DNA of 64,000 nt from Cobetia amphilecti (GCF_020217465.1 NZ_CP084115.1:3844001-3908000); one strand, 5' to 3'; positions 1 to 10,283 are shown, numbered from the stretch's first letter. Notes: generated by a model not told the origin, from the sequence alone. Program-made: numbers and translations.

Positions 1-297
1 CATGGAGGTATCACGCGTGATGCCGGCGCAGTTGACCAGAACCGCGATCGGACCGAAGCGCTCGCGGATTTCGTTGACGCCTGCCTGACAGGCTTCGAAG
101 TTGTCCAGCTCGATGCCGGACAGTGCGATGTTCTCGAACCCGGCAGCGCGCTGTTCCGACAGCCACCCCTCTGCCTTTTCCTTGTTCCTGTAACCCGCAA
201 TTACCTGATACCCCTGGTTCGCCAGCTCGCGGCAGATAGCGGAACCAATGCCACCGGTACCACCGGTAACCCATGCGACGGGTGCTGTTTGTGTCAT
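1..297 (-). CDS. phaB: Acetoacetyl-CoA reductase, N-terminal 99 residues (cut by window edge)
   Basis: Short-chain dehydrogenase of the PhaB type, which reduces acetoacetyl-CoA to (R)-3-hydroxybutyryl-CoA with NADPH for polyhydroxybutyrate synthesis in the cytoplasm. The translation opens MTQTAPVAWVTGGTGGIGSA, carrying the Rossmann TGGTGGIG motif at about residues 11-18, then a GYRN segment and the NCAGITRDTSM stretch typical of PhaB. The frame stays open to base 1, so the C-terminal catalytic Y-x-x-x-K lies outside the window. The ATG at 297-295 is preceded by GGGAG about 10 bases upstream. FabG is the main alternative; the GYRN and ITRDTSM segments favour PhaB. Confidence 0.85.
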   Translation of the reverse strand, partial: MTQTAPVAWVTGGTGGIGSAICRELANQGYQVIAGYRNKEKAEGWLSEQRAAGFENIALSGIELDNFEACQAGVNEIRERFGPIAVLVNCAGITRDTSM

Positions 298-625
298 CTT
301 ATTGTGTCTCCCTAATCCTGGAACGTCCTGTGTCCTTGGCTTGGGCACAGCTTGGCGAATCTGCGGACACCCCCGCCCTGAGAAAACGAGAATGCCTGCA
401 ACGACAACAATGACCCGCGTCTCTAACAGCCTGATGACAATCGTGCACTCTGTGACGCCTGCCATCCGCCTGCGCGAGGCGCGTCACCCTCAGTATGGAC
501 AGGATGCAGCGGGAATGTATGTAGCAGATCTCTCACACAAGATGCCGATAATCGCTCGAGGTACGCAGACGGGTTGGTGACGACTCACCGGACACGAGAA
601 GTTTGCGTCAATTACGGGATAACGG
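298..625. other. Intergenic region between phaB and the tRNA array
   Basis: About 330 bases between the divergent phaB start and the tRNA promoter. Short open frames on both strands give arginine/cysteine-rich translations without recognisable motifs and lack convincing ribosome binding sites. The phaB promoter presumably lies here, but I could not fix one. Confidence 0.5.
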
Positions 626-653
626 TTGACGCAGCACTGTATATCCTTATACT
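626..653 (+). promoter_or_regulatory. Sigma70-type promoter of the initiator tRNA array
   Basis: TTGACG at 626-631 and TATACT at 648-653 are separated by 16 bases. They lie about 15 bases upstream of the first tRNA, the geometry expected for a strong stable-RNA promoter. Confidence 0.75.
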
Positions 654-667
654 ACGCCCCACGTTGA

Positions 668-744
<77 letters not shown>

Positions 745-796
745 CTGACAAGTCGTTGCCTATCAGGCAATTGCCGGTCAGACACCAACGTGATGT

Positions 797-873
<77 letters not shown>

Positions 874-916
874 ACCTCTGATGCGTCAGAGTTGGAGCAA
901 AGGCAGTACCCAGTGT

Positions 917-993
<77 letters not shown>

Positions 994-1001
994 AGAATTC
1001 G

Positions 1002-1032
1002 AAAGGCCTGATGCCATGCATCAGGCCTTTTT
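1002..1032 (+). terminator. Rho-independent terminator of the tRNA array
   Basis: AAAGGCCTGATG and CATCAGGCCTTT form a 12-bp stem around a short loop and run into a T tract directly after the third tRNA. Confidence 0.9.
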
Positions 1033-1133
1033 CGTATGCGTGAAATTCCTGTGCGATGATGGCGAGGAAGCCGGTTCACGAGCCTGGCTACCCCTATCCA
1101 TACTCATCATGTCAGTCCCAAGGGAGTGCCTGC

Positions 1134-1613
1134 ATGCGCCACTGGCTGGTCAAGACCGAACCCGATGCCTTCTCGCTGGATGACCTGCGCCGCGAATCAC
1201 CGGCGCTCTGGGATGGCGTGCGCAACTATCAGGCGCGCAACTTCCTGCGCGAGATGCAGCTCGGTGATGTCGTGCTCATCCAGCACTCCAGCTGCAAGGT
1301 GCCTGCGGTGGTCGGACTGGCCGTCGTCAGCGAACTCGCCCTGCCCGACCCGACGGCCAGTGATCCCGAGCACAAGGGCTTCGACCCACGTCAGGTGGCA
1401 GATATCGATGCCGACAAGCCTCCGCGCTGGGTCGCCCCGCGTCTGAGCTACCTTCGCCCGCTGCGCACCACCCTGCCCATCGCGCGCCTGAAGGCCCGGC
1501 CCGAGCTGGCGGACAGCCACTTGGTGCGCCGCGCACGCCTGTCCGTGATGCCGCTCAGCGAGAGCGAAGCCGCTTGCATCGCCAGCATGGCCGGCGACAC
1601 CCTGCTGCCGTGA
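1134..1613 (+). CDS. EVE-domain protein (159 aa)
   Basis: Small cytoplasmic EVE-domain protein of the thymocyte nuclear protein 1 type. The whole protein is the domain: it opens MRHWLVKTEPDAFSLDDL, followed by WDGVRNYQARNFLREM and a VVGLAVVSE segment, all conserved in the family. EVE domains are structurally related to PUA and YTH folds and are thought to recognise modified bases; the substrate here is unknown. I chose the ATG at 1134 because homology begins there and AGGGAG lies about 8 bases upstream, although the frame is open further up. It stands alone between the tRNA array and cnoX. Confidence 0.9.
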   Translation: MRHWLVKTEPDAFSLDDLRRESPALWDGVRNYQARNFLREMQLGDVVLIQHSSCKVPAVVGLAVVSELALPDPTASDPEHKGFDPRQVADIDADKPPRWVAPRLSYLRPLRTTLPIARLKARPELADSHLVRRARLSVMPLSESEAACIASMAGDTLLP

Positions 1614-1747
1614 ACCGACGCGCCCGGGACGCTCGCGCGAGGAAGTGTCCGGCAGCGCCTTGAACTCCACTGCGACGGGCCGCATCATCAGCCCAACCGG
1701 CTCGCGCGCGAGCCTTGAATCGCAGACAGAATTTCGGGGCATGCACC

Positions 1748-2713
1748 ATGATCATCGATCCCAATACCGGCCAGCCACTGACCGGCAATGACACCACCGC
1801 CGCCCAGCCACAAGGGGTGGTCGGCGGCGGTGCCGCGAGTGCACCGCGCCAGGCAGAAGACGCCAACACCTACATCATCGATGTGGACATGAGCAATCTT
1901 CAGCAGGTGCTGGAAGCCTCACAGCAAGTGCCGGTACTGCTGGATTGCTGGTCGCCGCAGAGCGAGCACTGCCTCGTCCTGACGCCGATCCTCGAGAAGC
2001 TGGCACGTGAATATGCGGGCGGCTTCATCCTGGCCAAGCTGAACGCCGAGGAACAGCAGGACATCGCCGCTCAGCTGGGCGTGCGCTCGGTGCCGGACGT
2101 CAAGCTGGTCATCCAGGGCGGTCTGGCAGGCAACTTCACCGGCGCACGTCCGGAAGCCGAGATTCGCCAGTTCCTCGAGCAGCACAAGGTCCAGCCGGCG
2201 GCAGGAGCAGGTCCCAGCCTCGCGGAGCAGGCGGCCACTGCACTGGAAAGCGGCGACCTCGTCACCGCCAAGGCGCTGTATCAGCAGCTGGCGCAGGAAT
2301 CCCCCGAGACACCGGAATACCGCATCCACCTCGCCTCGGTGCTGGTCGCAGAAGGCAATGGTGAAGAGGCCCGTCAGCTGCTGGACTCCCTCAAGCCGGA
2401 AGACCGTGACGGCGCCCAGGCGCGTGGCGTACGTGCGCGCATCGACTTCATCGCCGAGGCACCGTCTCCCGAAGAGGTGCAGGCGATGATCGAGCGGGAC
2501 GACAGCGAAGCCCGCTACCAGCGCGCCATGCGTGATCTGGCGGATGGCCACTACGAGCTGGCGCTGGATGCCCTGATCAGCCTGGTGAAGACCGACCGCC
2601 AGTACGGCGATGATCTGGCACGCAAGACGCTGCTGCGTGTCTTCGACGCCCTCGGTGCGACCCATGAGTTGACCGTGCGCTTCCGTCGCCAACTGTTCGC
2701 TCTGATGTACTGA
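1748..2713 (+). CDS. cnoX: CnoX/YbbN-type thioredoxin-fold holdase (321 aa)
   Basis: Chaperedoxin: an N-terminal thioredoxin fold (about residues 40-150) followed by TPR-like helices (about 155-320) ending in RFRRQLFALMY. CnoX protects hypochlorite-sensitive proteins and passes clients to GroEL or DnaK. The thioredoxin active site is SEHC at residues 72-75 within a WSPQSEHCLVLTPILE stretch, so only the second redox cysteine is kept, as in the E. coli protein. The start ATG at 1748 has only a weak upstream purine stretch, and the first 40 residues are low-complexity and variable. Downstream is a strong GC hairpin. Confidence 0.9.
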   Translation: MIIDPNTGQPLTGNDTTAAQPQGVVGGGAASAPRQAEDANTYIIDVDMSNLQQVLEASQQVPVLLDCWSPQSEHCLVLTPILEKLAREYAGGFILAKLNAEEQQDIAAQLGVRSVPDVKLVIQGGLAGNFTGARPEAEIRQFLEQHKVQPAAGAGPSLAEQAATALESGDLVTAKALYQQLAQESPETPEYRIHLASVLVAEGNGEEARQLLDSLKPEDRDGAQARGVRARIDFIAEAPSPEEVQAMIERDDSEARYQRAMRDLADGHYELALDALISLVKTDRQYGDDLARKTLLRVFDALGATHELTVRFRRQLFALMY

Positions 2714-2793
2714 TCGTACTGGCGTGCTGATCGTACTGATGCGCTGATCTTGCTGCTGACCATATCAATGAGTTGATCACGCCACGCAGACGA

Positions 2794-2829
2794 CAAGGCC
2801 CCGCCTCCGGTAAAGGAAGCGGGGCCTTG
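2794..2829. terminator. GC-rich hairpin after cnoX
   Basis: CAAGGCCCCGC... and ...GCGGGGCCTTG form an 11-bp stem about 80 bases beyond the cnoX stop. No T tract follows on either strand, so efficiency is uncertain; it may serve convergent transcripts. Confidence 0.6.
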
Positions 2830-2863
2830 TCATTGAGGGCCTGCCGTCGCGCCGACTCAAGGG

Positions 2864-3145
2864 CTAACGACGGCTCCAGCCCTTGAGAAGCGAGGGGCGA
2901 GCACGCGATTCGCGCACGCTGGGCGGAAAGTCCACCTCTAGTTCCTGGCCCGCAGACTTCACGGCGTCTGGCGCAGACGGGGTGGCAGATGACGCCGCGG
3001 GAGCACGGCAGCGGGAAGATGGCGGCGACGAACGCGCCAGGCGCAGGCTCCCGCCCTGACAACACCATTCACGACAGGCCGTCACGCCTGCATCCCTGCT
3101 TGCTGGCCGCCCCTGTCGCGGCGTCTCTGCCACCTCATGTCTCAT
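2864..3145 (-). CDS. Small hypothetical protein (93 aa) behind a Fur-box-like site
   Basis: I do not recognise a family. The frame opens MRHEVAETPRQGRPASRDAG, continues with an Arg/Ser/Ala/Pro-rich middle with three cysteines, and ends PSLLKGWSRR. Support for coding: AGGAG lies 8 bases before the ATG at 3145, and a Fur-box-like sequence (3203-3220) sits 58-75 bases upstream, where an iron-responsive operator would be expected. The stop codon lies in a perfect 10-bp inverted repeat (2856-2865 and 2878-2887). Composition is low-complexity and codon bias is weak, so this could instead be the leader of a small iron-regulated RNA. Confidence 0.35.
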   Translation of the reverse strand: MRHEVAETPRQGRPASRDAGVTACREWCCQGGSLRLARSSPPSSRCRAPAASSATPSAPDAVKSAGQELEVDFPPSVRESRARPSLLKGWSRR

Positions 3146-3202
3146 CGTCGCATCTCCTGATGACAAGCCCCTCCCGATGAGCGGCCTGACTTCAGAGTTG
3201 AC

Positions 3203-3220
3203 GATAATGATTCTCAATTC
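3203..3220 (-). promoter_or_regulatory. Putative Fur box
   Basis: GATAATGATTCTCAATTC matches the Fur consensus GATAATGATAATCATTATC at most positions. It is AT-rich against a GC-rich background. The nearest possible target is the small minus-strand frame at 2864-3145; the patB-type gene is transcribed away from it on its far side. Confidence 0.6.
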
Positions 3221-3340
3221 AAGTTTGCGATGAGCGATAGCTGCCAACGAAACGCCGCAGACTGACCCAGATCAACTCCGGTACTGTCGCCCCCCCCCTT
3301 CTCGGTCGCTTCGCTCGCCCCCGCGATCCCTTCGCCAACC

Positions 3341-4495
3341 TCAGCCTTTCTGCAGGCGCTCATCCATCTGCTGCAGCGCCTTCTCCAGCTGCACGCGCGT
3401 GGTGCCGTAGTTCAAGCGCACGAAGCCCGGCCAGCCGAAGTCTGCGCCATCCGACAGCGCGACATCGCATTCCTCGAGCAGGGTCTGCTGCGGAGACTCC
3501 CCGAGCCCTGCCTTGCGCATATCGAGCCAGGCCAGATAGGTGGCCTGCGGGCGCGACATGCTGACACCGTCCCAACGTGCCACATGGCTTTCCAGCAGAT
3601 CGAGGTTGTCACGCAACACGCCCAGCAACTCCTGACGCCACGGCTCGCCCTCGCGCCACGCCGCTTCGGTCGCGGCCATGCCCAGCACATTGGTATCGGG
3701 CATCAAGCCATTGGCGGCGCCGGTGAAGCGTGCACGCAGCTTGGGATCGGTGATCACCGCACAGGCGAACGTAAGCCCGGCAGTGTTGAAGGTCTTGGAG
3801 GGCGCCCACAGGGTCACGCAGCGCGCCGCCAGTCGCTCGTTCAGGCTGGCCAGCGGAATATGGCGGGCCGTCGGGTCCACCACCAGATCCGCATGCAGCT
3901 CATCGGAGACCACCAGCAGATCGTGACGCTCGACCAGCTCCGCCAGCGCCTCGAGCTCTTCCTCGCGCCAGACGCGGCCGGTAGGATTGTGCGGGTGGCA
4001 CCATAGCAGCAGCTCGGTCTCGGGGGTGATGGCCGCTTCCAGCGCCTCCAGATCCAGACGCCAGGGGCCGCCTTGTGTCTCGGGCTCTGCCAGCGGTGCC
4101 ATCTGCGCCAGTCGCCCGGTCTTCTGGGCCACCTTGAGGAAGGGCGGGTAGATCGGGGTCGTCGTGACCACGCCCGCGCCGGGAGAGGTCAATGCCAGAC
4201 TGGCCAGATGCAAGGCCGGCACCACGCCCGGCAGCCAGACGATGGAGTCACGCGGCACCTCCCAGCCATAATGCTCGCGACTCCAGTCACACAGGCTGTC
4301 ATCGAGGCCCTCCGACGGCTTGGCATAGCCGTAGACCGGGTGCGCCACTCGCTCGGCCAGCGCTCGCGTCACGGCGGGCGGGGCGCTGAAGTCCATGTCG
4401 GCGATCCAGAGGGGCATGACGTCCGAGGCGTAGCGATCCCACTTCTGGGAAGGATACTGGCGTCGATCGAGCGGGGTGATGAAATCGAATGGCAA
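3341..4495 (-). CDS. patB: PatB/MalY-family PLP-dependent C-S lyase or aminotransferase (384 aa)
   Basis: Fold-type I PLP enzyme of the PatB/MalY group, usually acting as cystathionine or cysteine-conjugate beta-lyase (releasing thiol, pyruvate and ammonia). The N terminus MPFDFITPLDRRQYPSQKWD and the WIADMDF segment are typical. PLP contacts visible are N170 in HPHNPTGR, D198 in SDELH and the Schiff-base lysine K234 in WAPSKTFNTAG. Length is normal for the family (about 385-400 aa). It stands alone between divergent or unrelated genes. Substrate specificity cannot be read from sequence, so the symbol is a family label. Confidence 0.85.
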   Translation of the reverse strand: MPFDFITPLDRRQYPSQKWDRYASDVMPLWIADMDFSAPPAVTRALAERVAHPVYGYAKPSEGLDDSLCDWSREHYGWEVPRDSIVWLPGVVPALHLASLALTSPGAGVVTTTPIYPPFLKVAQKTGRLAQMAPLAEPETQGGPWRLDLEALEAAITPETELLLWCHPHNPTGRVWREEELEALAELVERHDLLVVSDELHADLVVDPTARHIPLASLNERLAARCVTLWAPSKTFNTAGLTFACAVITDPKLRARFTGAANGLMPDTNVLGMAATEAAWREGEPWRQELLGVLRDNLDLLESHVARWDGVSMSRPQATYLAWLDMRKAGLGESPQQTLLEECDVALSDGADFGWPGFVRLNYGTTRVQLEKALQQMDERLQKG

Positions 4496-4615
4496 GATGG
4501 AGTCTCCCTGTGGCGGGCAAATTTGGCAGGCAACGCGAGCAGTGCGCTCGACTCACGTCGCCCTCGGGCGGCGAGAAGAATACCTGTGGACCAACTACAG
4601 CATAAGGCTTTGTGC

Positions 4616-5041
4616 ATGTCTGAAGACACCTTTTACCCACAGGCCCAGCGCGGGCTGCCCGGTCTGTTGCGTGCCTGGCTGACCCATGGCCGTGGCGACA
4701 GCGAGCGCCTCGCCGTGCTGCTGGCCGATACCGCGCGCGTCGCAAGTCTTGGCCAGCCCGCCAGCAATCCCGATGGCGAGACGCTGGAGCAGTGGGCCGC
4801 CGAGGGCGGTGCGCCGCTGTGGGCCCCCAAGGCAGCGCTGTTCCTGTTGATGCAGATGCCGGCACGCCCGGTGCCGCAGGGCCCTGATGACGCCTGCGCC
4901 TGGGCCTATTGCTGGTTGCGCATGCGCGAACACGACAGTCCCACGGCCGCCCTGATGGCGCTGCCGGAACACCTGCGTCAGCCACTGGCCTGGCCCATCG
5001 AAGCCGCCTGGCAAGACCTGACGCACCAGCGGCTGATCTAG
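4616..5041 (+). CDS. Conserved hypothetical protein (141 aa)
   Basis: Unrecognised soluble protein opening MSEDTFYPQAQRGLPGLLRAW and ending WQDLTHQRLI. It is rich in Ala, Leu and Trp and looks all-helical; no signal peptide or membrane span. Codon bias is like that of its neighbours, supporting real coding. It is divergent from the patB-type gene (about 120 bases between starts). The ATG at 4616 is the first in-frame Met near the divergent spacer; the frame stays open upstream across patB but that part is only an antisense shadow. No clear ribosome binding site is visible. Confidence 0.6.
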   Translation: MSEDTFYPQAQRGLPGLLRAWLTHGRGDSERLAVLLADTARVASLGQPASNPDGETLEQWAAEGGAPLWAPKAALFLLMQMPARPVPQGPDDACAWAYCWLRMREHDSPTAALMALPEHLRQPLAWPIEAAWQDLTHQRLI

Positions 5042-5631
5042 CCGCGTCGATTTTGAACACTCGCAGCGCTGTTGGTGAGCAGCGCTGCGTTTTTCTCTAC
5101 TCTGCTCTCCCCGTGCTCTCACCGGCGCTCTCATCCGTGCGCCCTTCTTCCTCTCCTCGGCTTTCCCTCCCCTGCTTACCCTCTCTTGTCCGTTCCTGTC
5201 CGCTCTGATCTATCTCTGCCCGCACTCTCCTTGCCGATCCTTCTCCTTGCGGCTCTTACTCCTTGCCCCTGCGTCACTCCCGGGTCACATCCTCTTCACT
5301 CCCGCTCCTCCCTGCTACTGACAGCGATTCTGATGGTGACCCTGCTGGTGCCCTAAAGGGCAGCTCGTCCCGCTCTCGGCATTGCTGACAGCCATGGGTA
5401 GCAGTTTTCTCAGCGAATATCGTCACCACCGGCTAATGGCGTAGCGGAAACCTGAGACTCGTCAACGCGCAACTGACGCCATTTCGTTTAATCATCGTTT
5501 TGTGAAGCGATACACCCGAAGGGATTTCTTGTGTGAGCGAGGAGTAAAGTTCTTTCAACCGCAACGAAACGGTAATTCAACAAGAATCCGCTGGCGCGAC
5601 ACGACGACCAGCAAGCTTCAGGAGAAGCTCC
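5042..5631. other. 590-bp intergenic region with a strongly pyrimidine-rich stretch
   Basis: Bases about 5095-5330 are dominated by C and T on the plus strand (repeated TCTC, CCTT, CTCC motifs) with very few purine runs. Open frames here translate to Ser/Leu/Pro-rich low-complexity sequence without a convincing start site and are not called. The second half (5400-5631) is more AT-rich and should hold the promoter of the universal stress gene. Confidence 0.5.
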
Positions 5632-6069
5632 ATGACCACCTCCCTGATTGTCGGACTGGATGGAACCCCGGGCGGCGACAGTGCCATTGCCTATGCCAAG
5701 CGCGTCGCCTCTCTGGTGGGCGCGGAAACCAGGATCATTCTCTGCTACGTGGTCGAATGGTCGCCCTACAGCTTCAACACGCCGGAGGAGAACGCCCAGC
5801 GTGCCAGCCGCCGTGAGAACGAGATCAAGCTGGCCCGCGAGCGTGTGCTGGCGCCTGCCATCAGCGAGCTGGAAAAGGAGGGCTATCAGGTCGAGGGCCG
5901 TGTCCGCCACGGCGATGCCGCCGAGATCCTCAGCCTGCTGGCGCGTGAAGTGAATGCCGAGCAGATCATCGTCGGCCGCAAGGGGGAAAGCGTGCGCTCA
6001 CGCATCTTCGGCAGCGTGACCGCCCATCTGATTCAAGAGGCCTCGGTGCCCGTCACCATCGTTCCCTGA
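5632..6069 (+). CDS. Universal stress protein, UspA family (145 aa)
   Basis: Single Usp domain covering the whole protein: [22 protein letters not shown] at the N terminus and the C-terminal nucleotide-binding loop [18 protein letters not shown], then SVPVTIVP. The loop is close to the ATP-binding G-x2-G-x9-G(S/T) pattern but one residue shorter, so it most likely binds ATP. Such proteins dimerise in the cytoplasm and aid survival under stress. The start has a strong AGGAGAAG ribosome binding site. It lies 80 bases upstream of the AGCS symporter on the same strand and may be co-transcribed with it. Confidence 0.9.
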   Translation: MTTSLIVGLDGTPGGDSAIAYAKRVASLVGAETRIILCYVVEWSPYSFNTPEENAQRASRRENEIKLARERVLAPAISELEKEGYQVEGRVRHGDAAEILSLLAREVNAEQIIVGRKGESVRSRIFGSVTAHLIQEASVPVTIVP

Positions 6070-6149
6070 GACAGGCGCCTCCCGCACCCGCCGCCTGCAG
6101 AGATTCGCACCAGACAATAACGACAATTCGCTTTTCGAGGTTACCTCTC

Positions 6150-7691
<1,542 letters not shown>

Positions 7692-7743
7692 TCCCCATCA
7701 CGCCCAGGCGGGCCTGACACAGCCGTCAGCCGCCGCATGACCC

Positions 7744-7772
7744 AAGCCCCTGCCCATCGGCAGGGGCTTTTT
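7744..7772 (+). terminator. Rho-independent terminator after the AGCS gene
   Basis: AAGCCCCTGCC and GGCAGGGGCTT pair around a short loop, followed by a T run (TTTTT). Confidence 0.9.
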
Positions 7773-7906
7773 CGTTGTCGATCATGCAATTCCGTGCATT
7801 GGACGGCTGAAACCACCCAAGTCGGATTGCCGCAACGCAGCGCAATGGGTAGGGTGTGGCGCTCACTGGCCACACTGGCCGGAACCCGTATCAACGAGGA
7901 CGTCTC

Positions 7907-8929
7907 ATGCTCGCTTCCATGCATGCCATGGTGCTGCGCAATCCCGGCCCGGATGCCGACTTCGTGGCGACCGAATGCCCGCTGCCCACTCCCGGCCCCG
8001 GCCAGGTGCGCATTCGCGTCGCTGCCTCCAGCGTCAATCCACTGGATCTCAAGCTGGCCAGCGGCCAGGTGCCTCTCCTGCCGCCAGCGCCCTGCGTGCT
8101 GCACGGCGACGTGGCCGGTGTGATCGATGCCGTCGGTGATGACGTGCTGGCCTTCTCGCCCGGCGACGAGGTGCTCGGCTTCGCCGGCGGTGTCGCCGCT
8201 CATCCGGGCGCGCTGGCGGATTACATGCTCGCCGATGAGCGCCTGATCACCCGCAAGCCGCGCCGCCTGAGCTTCATGGAAGCCGCCGCGTTGCCGGCAG
8301 TGTTCATTACCGCCTGGCAGGCACTGGTGGAGCGTGGCCGGCTGGAAGCAGGACAACGCGTGCTGATCCACGGCGGCGCCGGTGGCGTCGGCCATGTGGC
8401 ATTGCAGATCGCCCGTTGCATCGGCGCGGAAGTCGCCACCACGGTGTCCAGCGATGACAAGGCCCGGGCGGCACGCGACTGCGGCGCGGACCACGTCATT
8501 CGCTACCGCGAGGAAGCCGTGGCCGATTACGTGGCCCGGCTGACGGGTGGCGAGGGCTTCGATCTGGTCTTCGATTGCGTCGGTGGCAAAAACCTGGCCG
8601 CCAGCTTCGCCGCCAGCAAGCTGGGCGGACGCATCGTGACCATCAATGCGCGCACCACGGTGGATCTCTCGCCGCTGCACGCCGGCAGCCGCAGTCTGGA
8701 AGTGCTGTCGATCCTGCTGCCGCTGACCGCGGGCATCGGGCATGAGCAGCAGCGCCAGGCGCTGGGCAAGCTGGTGGAGCTGGTCGAGGAAGGCGAATTC
8801 AAGGTGCGCCTCGATGAGCGCCAGTTCGACTTCAGCGAGGTCGCCGAGGCTCATCGTCATCAGGCCTCCGGCAAGGCAGTGGGCAAGGTCTCGCTGGTGC
8901 GTCGTCAGTTCTGGGACGCCGCCCAATGA
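7907..8929 (+). CDS. Zinc-independent MDR oxidoreductase, quinone-reductase-like (340 aa)
   Basis: Medium-chain dehydrogenase/reductase. The N-terminal GroES-like domain (MHAMVLRNPGPDADF, then SSVNPLDLKLASG) is followed by a Rossmann domain with the NADPH-binding motif GGAGGVGHVALQIA at about residues 162-175. Structural and catalytic zinc ligands are not apparent, which points to a quinone oxidoreductase or enoyl reductase rather than an alcohol dehydrogenase. The ATG at 7907 is preceded by GAGGA 7 bases upstream; the frame is open further up but without homology. The stop overlaps the start of the next gene (ATGA), so the two are translationally coupled. Confidence 0.85.
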   Translation: MLASMHAMVLRNPGPDADFVATECPLPTPGPGQVRIRVAASSVNPLDLKLASGQVPLLPPAPCVLHGDVAGVIDAVGDDVLAFSPGDEVLGFAGGVAAHPGALADYMLADERLITRKPRRLSFMEAAALPAVFITAWQALVERGRLEAGQRVLIHGGAGGVGHVALQIARCIGAEVATTVSSDDKARAARDCGADHVIRYREEAVADYVARLTGGEGFDLVFDCVGGKNLAASFAASKLGGRIVTINARTTVDLSPLHAGSRSLEVLSILLPLTAGIGHEQQRQALGKLVELVEEGEFKVRLDERQFDFSEVAEAHRHQASGKAVGKVSLVRRQFWDAAQ

Positions 8930-9747
8930 GCGCAGCGCTTCAGGGTGAGCTGGGCCTGCAACTGCTCAAGCTGCTGATCTCGGTGGCGGTGGTGATCGGG
9001 CTGTCATTGATCGCGGAGCGCCTCTCGACGCGCATGGCCGGGCTACTGTCCGGCTACCCGCTGGGCACGGCCATCACGCTGGGCTTCATCGGCGTTGAGA
9101 TCTCTCCCGAGTTCGCCGGCCAGAGCGCCGTCTACACTCTGGCCGGCTTCTCCTCGACGCTGGCGCTGGGGGTCGGCTACTGGCTATGCGGGCGCGCACA
9201 GGGACTGCGCGGCGTCATCAACGGCACCCTGGGCGGCCTGCTGGGTTGGCTGCTCGCCAGTCTGGTGCTGGCGCAGTTCGAGTTCACGCGCGTCAGCGGC
9301 GTGATCGTGACGCTGATCGCCATCGTGCTGTGCATGCGCCTCTATCGCGGCGTACCGGAGAGCACGGCGCGCAAGTCGCCCTTCTCCTGGGTCTCGCTGC
9401 TGGCGCGCGCCGGACTGGCCGCCGGCATCGTGTTCGGCATCACCGCGCTGGCCCATCTGCTGCCGCCCTCGTGGGCAGGCCTGGTGGCGGCCTTCCCGGT
9501 CACCATGTACCCGCTGCTGGTGATTCTGCATCTCACCCAGGGGCCAGTGGCCGTCGCGACCGTCATCAAGCACTACCCGGCCGGCCTTGGCTCGCTATTG
9601 TGCTATGCGCTGGTGGTCTCGCTCAGTTACCCCGGCATGGGGGTCGGCCTGGGCACCCTGCTCGGTTTCATCGTGGCGACGGCGTGGCTGGGCGTGTTCA
9701 CGCCGTTGCAACGTCGACTAGCCTCACGACGTACAGCCAGCGCCTGA
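8926..9747 (+). CDS. Multi-pass membrane protein of unknown function (273 aa)
   Basis: Very hydrophobic protein with about eight to nine predicted membrane segments. Two halves each contain similar motifs: AGLLSGYPLGTAITLGF near residues 38-54 and AGLVAAFPVTMYPLLVIL near 184-201. This suggests an internal duplication as in small secondary transporters. I cannot name the family. It starts within the stop of the MDR reductase (ATGA overlap), indicating a two-gene operon. A transport role is inference. Confidence 0.7.
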   Translation: MSAALQGELGLQLLKLLISVAVVIGLSLIAERLSTRMAGLLSGYPLGTAITLGFIGVEISPEFAGQSAVYTLAGFSSTLALGVGYWLCGRAQGLRGVINGTLGGLLGWLLASLVLAQFEFTRVSGVIVTLIAIVLCMRLYRGVPESTARKSPFSWVSLLARAGLAAGIVFGITALAHLLPPSWAGLVAAFPVTMYPLLVILHLTQGPVAVATVIKHYPAGLGSLLCYALVVSLSYPGMGVGLGTLLGFIVATAWLGVFTPLQRRLASRRTASA

Positions 9748-9794
9748 GCTTCCTGATAGGCTGAAATGCCGCATGGATGCCCAGGAGCGATGAC

Positions 9795-10283
9795 ATGTAC
9801 TTCAAGACGCTGGAACCGGCCTTCTACGACACCGATGCCCTCGGGCACGTCAACAACACGCGCCTGCCGGCCTGGTTCGAGTGGGCGCGCAATGACCTGT
9901 TCCGCGTCTTCGTGCCGGACCTCGACCTGCGCAAGTGGCCGCTGATCATGGCGCGCATCGAGGTCGACTTCCTCGCCGAGCTGCAATACGGCCAGCCGGT
10001 GGAGATTCGCACCTGGCTGTCGCGTCTCGGCGGCAGCTCCTTCACCGTGACCCAGGAAGCGTGGCAAAGCGGCGTCTGTGGCGCGCGTGGCCACTGCGTG
10101 CTGGTGCAGTTCGATCATCATGCCAAGCAGTCGCTGCCCATCGAGGGCGAGCTGCGCGCGACCCTGGTCAGCCATGTACACGAACACACCGACAGCGCCG
10201 AACTGGATGTCCCCGCCCTGCGCGAGGCCGCCCGGGCACTCGGGACGCACAGCGCCACCTCCGAGGGGAGCGTGCCGGCATGA
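9795..10283 (+). CDS. Hot-dog-fold acyl-CoA thioesterase, 4HBT/YbgC type (162 aa)
   Basis: Single hot-dog domain with the motif YDTDALGHVNNTRLPAWFEWAR at about residues 10-31; the aspartate after the tyrosine and the HVNN stretch are the catalytic-helix signature of 4HBT thioesterases, which hydrolyse acyl-CoA in the cytoplasm. An upstream in-frame Met at 9777 exists, but AGGAG at 9783-9787 sits 7 bases before the ATG at 9795, so I take the latter. The stop overlaps the next start (ATGA), implying translational coupling with the YbaK-type deacylase. Confidence 0.85.
   Translation: MYFKTLEPAFYDTDALGHVNNTRLPAWFEWARNDLFRVFVPDLDLRKWPLIMARIEVDFLAELQYGQPVEIRTWLSRLGGSSFTVTQEAWQSGVCGARGHCVLVQFDHHAKQSLPIEGELRATLVSHVHEHTDSAELDVPALREAARALGTHSATSEGSVPA

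Noticed and set aside
248-580. 110-codon plus-strand frame before the tRNA array
   Set aside because: Overlaps the phaB start antisense, no ribosome binding site, no motif.
5072-5356. 94-codon Ser/Leu/Pro frame in the CT-rich gap
   Set aside because: Composition follows the pyrimidine bias and there is no proper start context.
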